From Basidiobolus heterosporus B8920 (lineage: Eukaryota > Basidiobolomycota > Basidiobolomycetes > Basidiobolales > Basidiobolaceae), in the NCBI GenBank assembly GCA_000697455.1, contig JNET01031641.1:1-12444 (forward strand): DNA of 12,444 bases. Direction: 5' to 3'. Shown piece by piece: positions 1 to 6,615 of the stretch. The notes under the pieces are model-generated. The model was given only the letters and a program-made list of their open reading frames with translations, was not told the DNA's origin and made no database searches. Numbering within the stretch: the first letter of the stretch is position 1; the number at the start of each line of letters is the position of its first letter. Made by a program: the position numbers and the translations under genes.

Positions 1-1339
1 CTTTACTACAAAGATTCCGCTAACTTTATTTGGAGCATCTGCACCTTCATCTGACAATCGCCGACTGGTGCACATGTCTATATTTTCGCTTGAGACAAAG
101 CGAATGTGGGAAGCAAGTGTTTTGAATCAAATGATTCAGTTGAAAATCGACAGCAACTATGTTATATTGAACAAGGTATACTACAATTATTAATATTTCG
201 CGTGCATGTGATGAGACTGAGCTTTATCTAGAAACAAACTTCCCCTGGGATACAGTACTTCGACATCACCCGTTTTGCTGAGAAGGCACTCTCTGCCCGT
301 ACCGATTCATATTTGACAATCACTATTAGCGTTCCCACGAAATTTGCAAGTCAGGATATTCTTGTCGTTCATTCCCTGGTGCTTCAATCTATAGACGAGG
401 TATGGGCATCATCTTATTGCTTTAAGGCAGCACTATTCATTGATCTGTACTGTATACCATCGTAGATTACAGCCAGAATTTACGCACAGAGCATCGTTCA
501 ACTTCAGCGCTCAACTCGAAAGCCTCTCCACATCACAATTCCAACCAAACTTGCGGAAGTCGAGAAAGTGCTAACGAATCTTGCAGCTAATCTCGAAGAC
601 TCAGCCCCGAGTGTAACGAAGTCGGCAGCAGAAGGTACCGAATGCATATATCTCTTTATTACTATTCAGCCATACTTATCTACTTGCTCTTAGATGATGA
701 CATCGAAATGGGTGACCAGATCGTATCATTTATTTGCCCCCTCAGCTTGACAAAGATTCGACATCCTTTAAAGGGAATGCAATGTAAGCATGCGCAATGC
801 TTTGATGCTCAGGTATTTTTCAACTCAGGACACGTCTTCTTGATCCGATAATTTATTTTGTCACCAGAATTATATCAAGTGTAATCTGGATAACACCAAA
901 TGGAAATGTATAGTTTGCACTCAAGAGCTATCTTTTGCGGTAAGAAACACGCAGTGTCTTTTTATACTGAGCAGACAGGGCTGACCTCTTATGATTTACT
1001 TAGGAATTGATGATAGATGTCAAATTTAAGAATTATCTCAACGATTATCCGAACTTTGATCGTTGTCTTATACACAGCGACGGAAGCACGGCCCCTTTAC
1101 CCGAAGATAGTATCAAGTCTCGTACATCAACTCCAGCAGCTTCGGACTCATATGACAACGACAAGCATCACAAAAGGCCTATCTCAGAAGTAATAGAACT
1201 CAGCGATGAGAGTGAGGAGGACGAGGAGCAGCCCCCAAGATTAAAGATAAATCAAAATCCAAAGAAACACGTAATCACCTCGTCCTCAATCTCTCCAAAT
1301 GAACCCAACACCGGCCCAGAAATCATCATCTTGGACTAA
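1..1339 (+). CDS. PIAS/Siz-type SUMO E3 ligase, 3' part (N terminus outside window)
   Basis: SUMO E3 ligases of the PIAS/Siz family bring Ubc9-SUMO to nuclear substrates. I rebuilt six exons, 2-175, 232-399, 466-634, 694-812, 868-939 and 1004-1339, with introns of 55-66 nt; 345 residues lie in the window. The first exons read as a PINIT-like region (SPGIQYFDITRFAEKAL and following beta-rich stretch). The SP-RING follows, spread over exons 4-6: ICPLSLTKIRHPLKG, then CKHAQCFDAQ, then the WKCIVC zinc ligands and ELMIDVKFKNYL. This matches the Siz1 order CPLS, CKHxQCFD, WxCPxC, IDxYF. The tail is acidic and has two candidate SUMO-interacting motifs (VIELSD followed by an acidic run, and terminal EIIILD). 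The gene converges on the minus-strand Rmd1-like gene. The family call is firm; the splice sites are inferred from frame and homology. Confidence 0.9.
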
Positions 1340-1767
1340 GGCGATATTCGCAAAACCGTCACCCTGCAGGTGCACATTTATTTGTAAATAGTCGATCTAG
1401 ATACTTTGTATTTTATTGATATCAAAACAGTGACTCCAAACAAAATACATATGCACAATAGATAAATTCATATCTTCTCCTAATCAAAATGAACCATCCA
1501 TATGACTGAATTTAAACGACCAAATATGCGTGATTCGCTGAAGTATGACCGTAAACAAGAACGCAAGTCCGATCATAAGCGACCTATCACAATGGATATG
1601 CGATCGCTTCATGTGGCCGCTCTTTCCTTTACTTGGACCAGAAACCATCTAGATATGACACAGTGAACAAACAGAGAATCTGAGGGCTGATGCAAAATAG
1701 AGAATCCTCGTAATCATGCGTGTTTATCAAGAAATCAATAATAGATTATGAAGGTCAAGGAGCTGAA
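1340..1767. other. Convergent 3' spacer between SUMO ligase and Rmd1-like copy A
   Basis: This 428-bp stretch separates two convergent genes. It should hold both 3' untranslated ends: an AT-rich run with TTTGTATTTTATTG at about 1405-1420 follows the ligase stop. The only notable content is the minus-strand 54-codon frame listed separately. Confidence 0.6.
1484..1648 (-). CDS. Possible 54-residue small membrane protein, unrecognised
   Basis: A minus-strand frame runs from an ATG at 1648 to a TGA at 1486-1484. It has a basic, Ser/Gly-rich N terminus (MVSGPSKGKSGHMKR), then one hydrophobic segment of about 20 residues (SLMIGLAFLFTVILQRITHI), then a short polar tail. This is the layout of a single-pass membrane micro-protein. 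It starts about 120 bp beyond the stop of Rmd1-like copy A on the same strand, so it could equally be open by chance inside that gene's 3' untranslated region. A TAG directly precedes the ATG and could act as a splice acceptor for an upstream exon, which I could not identify. I recognise no family. The hydrophobic segment and basic flank are seen; function is unknown. Confidence 0.25.
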   Translation of the reverse strand: MVSGPSKGKSGHMKRSHIHCDRSLMIGLAFLFTVILQRITHIWSFKFSHMDGSF

Positions 1768-3168
1768 TCAATGTTGTGACCCGATCTTGTAGTTAGCCAC
1801 ATCGAATCCTATAGTTACGAGGCCGATGACTATCTCAAAGGCTAAAGAAATAAAGCCATGAATCAACCATTGGCGAGTACAAAGATCACAAGAAACTCAA
1901 CTAACCGATCAGAATAATTACAATCCATTCCAGCTTTTCCCCGTGTGTTCCATTCAGATGATCCTTTAGCATCTCCAAAAGATCCCCAATTACACTGACT
2001 CTTTGGTTCAATAATTCTGCTCTTTGGCTGATCTCCAAATACCCTCTCATCACGTTGTATAGTGGCTGCTGGGCCGGCTCCGACCAGAAGATCTCGGGTG
2101 TATCTAATATGTTGCTAACGAGATTCACATTGATTCTCATGATGAACAACTGCATAAAATTGCTCAGCAAATGCCACGAAGTATTGAATTATGTGAACGA
2201 TTTACCAATCCGATCTTTTGGGTAATGGCGGTTCTAGACATGTTTACTTTCCCCGTCTGAGCCATATTCTGTGGAATATGTTTAGTAGCATTGATGGTCT
2301 CGTCCACCAGCTCTTCAAATAAAGTCATCTTGACTGACTGAGCAATGGCGTGAGAGATGGTCAGTTTGACCATGTAATTTTTGGGATGTTTTAGTGTGAT
2401 GATGTCGTTGTAAATTCTTGGTTGGCATGCAGGGTTATAATGGAAATTTAGCTCTTCCACTTCCACATCATCATTCTCTAGTTTCTCCACTTCGAACGGA
2501 GCAATTAGGCTTAACAGTTGCCGTTCTTCCTCCTCACTGAATCCCCACATAACAATCACTCCATAATCAAAGAAATAAACTTCACCAAGCATATATACGT
2601 TGGTCAACTCTTCATTTACTGGTGTATCAAACAAAGATCGCTGAGGGACAGACTCATCGTTACCTATGAGTAGTAAATCCCCGGTGGTAGTGTTGTTTCG
2701 TTCGTTTATCTTCTCGGGATGAAAAGAGAACGGAGTGTAAAGTACTTCATCAAAACGTTTAGGTGAAGTATAGCGACTATTTCGACAAGTTTGAAGATAC
2801 TTCAATAAGCTGTCCATACGATAAGAAGTAGCAGTACAATGCGCAGATACTCTAGGTAACTGCTTACGACGTAGCTTGCTTAGCTGTTCTGCTTCAAACC
2901 GAGCAGTGCCAGAAGGGATCTGGGCAATTTGGTTGTAAACATCCTCCCCCTCGATCAAATCACCAGGTAGTGTTTTAGCTTCTTGCTCTTCTTCAGGGAA
3001 TATCGCAAGTTTCTGTGAGGTTTTGGTTGTTCGGTTAGGTTGTTTTGCTTTACTACGGGTGGGACTTGCTTCTATTCCATGCGTAGAGAGCCCATTCTCT
3101 TCAACATTATGGAAAACCACTTTTTGTTGTATAGGTAGAGAGGTAGCTAGTTGACTTCTTTTCCTCAT
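1768..3168 (-). CDS. Rmd1/Sif2-family protein (DUF155), copy A
   Basis: This gene encodes a 426-residue member of the Rmd1/Rmd8/Sif2 branch of the DUF155 (RMND1) family, whose biochemical role is poorly defined. Exons are 3168-2206, 2149-1906 and 1841-1768; introns 2150-2205 (56 nt) and 1842-1905 (64 nt). The N terminus has the family signature RTTKTSQKL (about residues 46-54), then PRVSAHCTATSY (105-116). The DUF155 core runs from VYMLGEVYFFDYGVIVMWGF (191-210) through NDIITLKHPKNYMVKL to KVNMSRTAIT and the INVNLVSNILDTPEIFW block. A coiled, charged stretch (LLNQRVSVIGDLLEMLKDHL) precedes one C-terminal membrane segment (about residues 396-416), completed only after the second intron is removed. 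There is no mitochondrial presequence, which favours Rmd1/Sif2 over the Mrx10/RMND1 branch. The start at 3168 aligns with that of copy B. Confidence 0.9.
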
Positions 3169-3632
3169 CTTGGACTTGAAGAATAGTGGAAATAATAGAT
3201 GTTGGTGAAGAAAGCTAGTATATATATATGCGTATTTTGTAAATGGAGCAGGTAACTACTCCTAAATTCATGGATAGTGGATATAATATCATCAGGTAAT
3301 CTACCAGATGGTACAATTGATAGGGGTTGGTTGTACGTATGTGTTACATGATGTTTATTACATACAATCAAAGGATCAGCCAAAAGCACCAATCCAGCTC
3401 AGATGGATATGGAGGATCAGATAATAATGGGAAGTGGATGGATTAATTGGGAAGTTAGATATCTTAAAAAAGGCTGGAATTATATTAGGTGGCCATTCAG
3501 TAAGTCTAAAAGGATATTTGGTGCGCAAGTATGTTTATTCTCAGTAGAGATACTATAAAGACGTGTGATAAAGTGAAGAAAACATTCGCATAATAGAGCT
3601 TCCCAACTAGCTCAAGCATACCTCTTAAGTAT
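3169..3632 (-). promoter_or_regulatory. Spacer and likely promoter of Rmd1-like copy A, with TA-rich box
   Basis: This 464-bp interval lies between the stop of copy B and the ATG of copy A, both on the minus strand. An uninterrupted alternating TA tract occupies 3219-3229, about 50 bp upstream of the copy A ATG at 3168, where a TATA-like element could work. A 75-codon minus-strand frame here (ending at 3165) has no family resemblance and overlaps the start codon, so I treat it as chance. No remnant of duplicated coding sequence is evident. Confidence 0.4.
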
Positions 3633-5095
3633 TTAATGGATCATCCCAGTGCCTTGCTTGAAATTTGCGATATCAAATCCTATCGTGCTGAGACCTATTA
3701 TAATTTCGAATACTGGAGACAGATATTAGGGAACACTCGTGAAAAACGCAGTGCTAAAGCGTACTCACCTAAAAGAATGATGATAATCCATTCAAGTTGC
3801 TCGCCTAGTGGGGCAATCGTTAGTGTGTTTGCCATGGTATAGTATAAACGAAATGCTTACTGTGAGAGCTATTTAAATGGTCCTTTAACATTTCCAACAA
3901 GTCGCCGATGACGCTCACCCTTTGATTGAGCAAGTCTACTCTCTGGCCAATCTCAAGATATCCCCGAATGGTTTTGTACAGCGGTTTCAAAGAGGGCTCA
4001 GACCAAAATATCTCTGGTGTGTCCAGGATGTTACTCACAAGATTAACATTGATCCTCATGATAAAAAGCTGGCCAATCTTTTTTGTAATAGCAGTTCTCG
4101 ACATATTGACTTTTCCAGACTGAGCTATATCTTGGGGAATATGCTTGGTTGTCGCAATAGTCGCGTCGACCAGTTCCTCAAACAACGTCATTTTCACTGA
4201 TTGAGCAATTGCGTGGGAGATGGTGAGTTTTACCATGTAATTGGATGGATTTTTTAAAGTGATGATATCGTTAAAGATGTTTGGCTTAGCTGAGCTGTTG
4301 TAACGAAAGTGTAACTCTTCGGACTCCACATCTGCTGCGTCGAGTTTCTCCTTCTCAAACGAACTGATTTTGTCAAGGATTCTGGACTCCTCTAGCTCGG
4401 TGAACCCCCAGAGCACACATACTCCATAGTCGAACATGAAGATCTCACCCATGACAAAGGAACTTAACTCATTATCCTCATACTGATACTGTTGTTGTGA
4501 GCCAAAGCTATGGTCAATATGGGGCACTGTCTCTCCCGCTGATAAAGAGAGTAAGTCTCCAGTAGGCACCGTATTGTTGATGGATTCCGCGTGAAATGAA
4601 AAGGGAGTATATATACTTCTGTGGTGTTAGTGTGATGCTCAAAGAATTGGCAGAAGTTGAGTTACCATTCATCGAAGCGCTTTGGCGTAGTAAGGAAGGA
4701 CTGCTTCAATGTCTGAAAATGCTTCAGAAGATTATCCATACGATAGGAGCTAAATGGTTTTCCGTGATAAGTTTTTAAACAAGTTCAGGGCTGCAGGCTA
4801 ACTACAATTCCACTTACGAAGCTGTACAGTACGCAGTAACTCTAGGGAGATGTTTGATACCAGTATAACTCTCATCTTCAGTAAAGTCTGGCAAGAAATG
4901 GGCATTTTGTTCTGCTTCAGGGAATAAGGCGAGTTTTTGCGAGGTTTTGGTTGTACGGTTGGGTTGTTTACTCTTGTGACCAAGCCCTTCCACTTCGAAA
5001 CCAGTCCCAGTCTGTGGAAAAACCACTTTCTGCTGAATAGCTGGTGGGTTTTGTGAAGGTACTAGGCCGGCTTCAGATATACGTCTTCTAGTCAT
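3633..5095 (-). CDS. Rmd1/Sif2-family protein (DUF155), copy B (tandem paralog)
   Basis: This is a second full-length Rmd1/Sif2-like gene, 410 residues, head-to-tail with copy A. Exons are 5095-4818, 4749-4666, 4615-3861, 3804-3769 and 3712-3633; introns are 68, 50, 56 and 56 nt. The N terminus carries QQKVVF and KQPNRTTKTSQKLALFPE as in copy A, then PRVTAYCTASSYRMDNLL across intron 1. The DUF155 core follows: MGEIFMFDYGVCVLWGF, NDIITLKNPSNYMVKL, KVNMSRTAIT, NLVSNILDTPEIFW. The last two exons restore SEQLEWIIIILL and VFEIIIGLSTIGFDIANF, the C-terminal membrane segment. Intron 2 must use AAG (ending at 4616), not the CAG three bases earlier, to stay open. About 20 residues between FPE and PRVTAY are missing relative to copy A. 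No break is needed, so I call it intact. Only the last intron position is shared with copy A. Confidence 0.88.
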
Positions 5096-6227
5096 GTCTG
5101 GGCAGGGTTATGAAAGGGGTTCAACAGAATTTGCAGAGCTTTACCATTGAATTGTCATCTAGGGAGTCACGGTAGTGGTACTGTAAATTACCGATTGATC
5201 ATGGTAATACCATAACATAGGCGTTGGACAACTAAAAAACATGAGGGTTGTGTCACAATAGAGAAAAAATGATCCAAGAATTGTAATTTACAGATCATTG
5301 GCTAGATAAGGCAAGCATACTGAAATCAGTAATAGGGTTTAACCTTTACTGTAACCTCAAGAAACCCATAGTTATACATCATATGCTACTAAAAGAAATA
5401 TATTAGTCACTCAGGGAGGATTCATATCTCATTACCACAGCAATACAAATATTTCGATCATCCTGCTGTAATGGATCAATTCTAGTAGACCGGCATGGTT
5501 TTTTGATAGATCTCTAAGCACAAACCAACATCAGTCAAGGCCTGCCATCGTCGTAGACGCGACCATCGCCTCTATTGCGAAGACGCTTTCGTATAGTTCT
5601 TAGAGCAAGTACTGTACAACTTTATATTACCGGGTATCAAATCTCAACGTAGTAAGACAAAGTTAGGGGAAATAACTGAAGCGGGATTTGTTCAAGTATT
5701 GAGGGGCTGGCCAGGTTCTACCCATCAGCATGCAACAGCCTGATTCAAAGGACAATGATATAGGAAGGGTTGTTAAGCAAGTCTCGTTTGATATTACGAG
5801 TTCTCTAGATACCAGAGATTACCACGGCCTATACTCGAGAATGTCATCTTGTTATTCTTATTAATGAGCGTACTACCACCGAGAAATATATGAAACGGAA
5901 CAGACGAGAAACCTATACCAAGCCCCTAGTTTACACTGCTGGTATATTGCGAAAAAATACTAGTATCTGAATTAAATAATGAAATCTACACTGCGGTGTC
6001 TCTCAATTGTCAAACTTGTAATATATGATAATTAGACTTGAACTCGTTAGCAAATATGAAATTTTAAGTGCATTTAACCCAAATTCTTATCGTAATCTAT
6101 TTAGAAAATGATCATTGTTTAGTCTAATCAATGCTAAATTCCGTTAAAGCATTTATGAGCTTTTTAATTGTCACTAGCTTTTCCAAATTCGTTACAAAGC
6201 TCTTTGACTAAACCTTTTGATTTAGTC
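5096..6227. other. 1.1-kb divergent spacer with no convincing gene
   Basis: This is the upstream region of copy B (minus) and of the plus-strand frame at 6228. It should contain promoters for both. No tRNA box pair or long frame is visible. Two weak items stand out: a perfect 11-bp inverted repeat (5181-5191 against 5283-5293), and a 44-codon plus-strand ATG frame at 5730-5864 (starting MQQPDSKDND, ending SRMSSCYSY) with no recognised relatives. The latter could be a 5' exon, a relic or chance. Confidence 0.5.
5181..5293. repeat. 11-bp inverted repeat with 91-bp spacer
   Basis: CTGTAAATTAC at 5181-5191 is exactly reverse-complementary to GTAATTTACAG at 5283-5293. The pair sits 86-198 bp upstream of the copy B start codon, so paired regulator sites are possible, but a chance match in AT-rich sequence is about as likely. 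Confidence 0.3.
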
Positions 6228-6614
6228 ATGGAGAACGTATATACCCAAAATATTTTGCTTTTTGCTGAGCATTCCAACATCCCTATTGACTTACAAGATG
6301 GCATATCCGAGCTAGTTAGATACAATCCACACAAGAATTTTGTTACGGACGAAACAATGAGTGATGGTGAAGTAGAATATAAGTGGTCTTTAAGGTTCGT
6401 GGGCATCCCCATTATAGGTGGAACCTCCATTCACATGATTTTCTCATACTTCAACGACACATTCGTCCTTAGATTTACATACAGTGAGGAGTTGAACCCT
6501 GGTCAGCTAAATGTAGTTTGTAGTCATCCAAACTATAAAGAGATCCCTTATGATGAACAATTCGAGATAAATATCTATTACAGAAGAAAGACTGAAGGTG
6601 AAAAAACTTCGTAA
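6228..6614 (+). CDS. Unrecognised 128-residue protein, or 5' exon of the GH20 gene
   Basis: This frame begins with ATG at 6228 (MENVYTQNILLFAEH) and ends in TAA at 6612-6614. I do not recognise a family. The first part is mixed and acidic (NIPIDLQDGISELVRY). The second half looks beta-rich, alternating hydrophobic and polar (SLRFVGIPIIGG, FVLRFTYSEEL, FEINIYYRRK). There is no signal peptide or membrane segment. One base separates its stop from the next ATG (6616) of the GH20 frame, which is unusual for separate fungal genes. It may therefore be joined by splicing to the GH20 gene. A short interval, GT at about 6598 to a TACTAAT-TTTAG at 6631, would keep the frame open but is only about 34 nt. 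Other donors are possible. Whether it is a gene, an exon or chance is unresolved. Confidence 0.45.
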   Translation: MENVYTQNILLFAEHSNIPIDLQDGISELVRYNPHKNFVTDETMSDGEVEYKWSLRFVGIPIIGGTSIHMIFSYFNDTFVLRFTYSEELNPGQLNVVCSHPNYKEIPYDEQFEINIYYRRKTEGEKTS

Positions 6615-6615
6615 T

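Noticed and set aside
3165-3392. 75-codon minus-strand frame upstream of copy A
   Set aside because: No family resemblance, it overlaps the copy A start codon, and it lies in promoter sequence with a TA tract.
3633-4569. Copy B read as a truncated pseudogene, because its longest frame starts at 4569 and ends in FVYTIPWQTH
   Set aside because: Four well-formed introns restore the N terminus, the core junction and the C-terminal membrane segment without any break.
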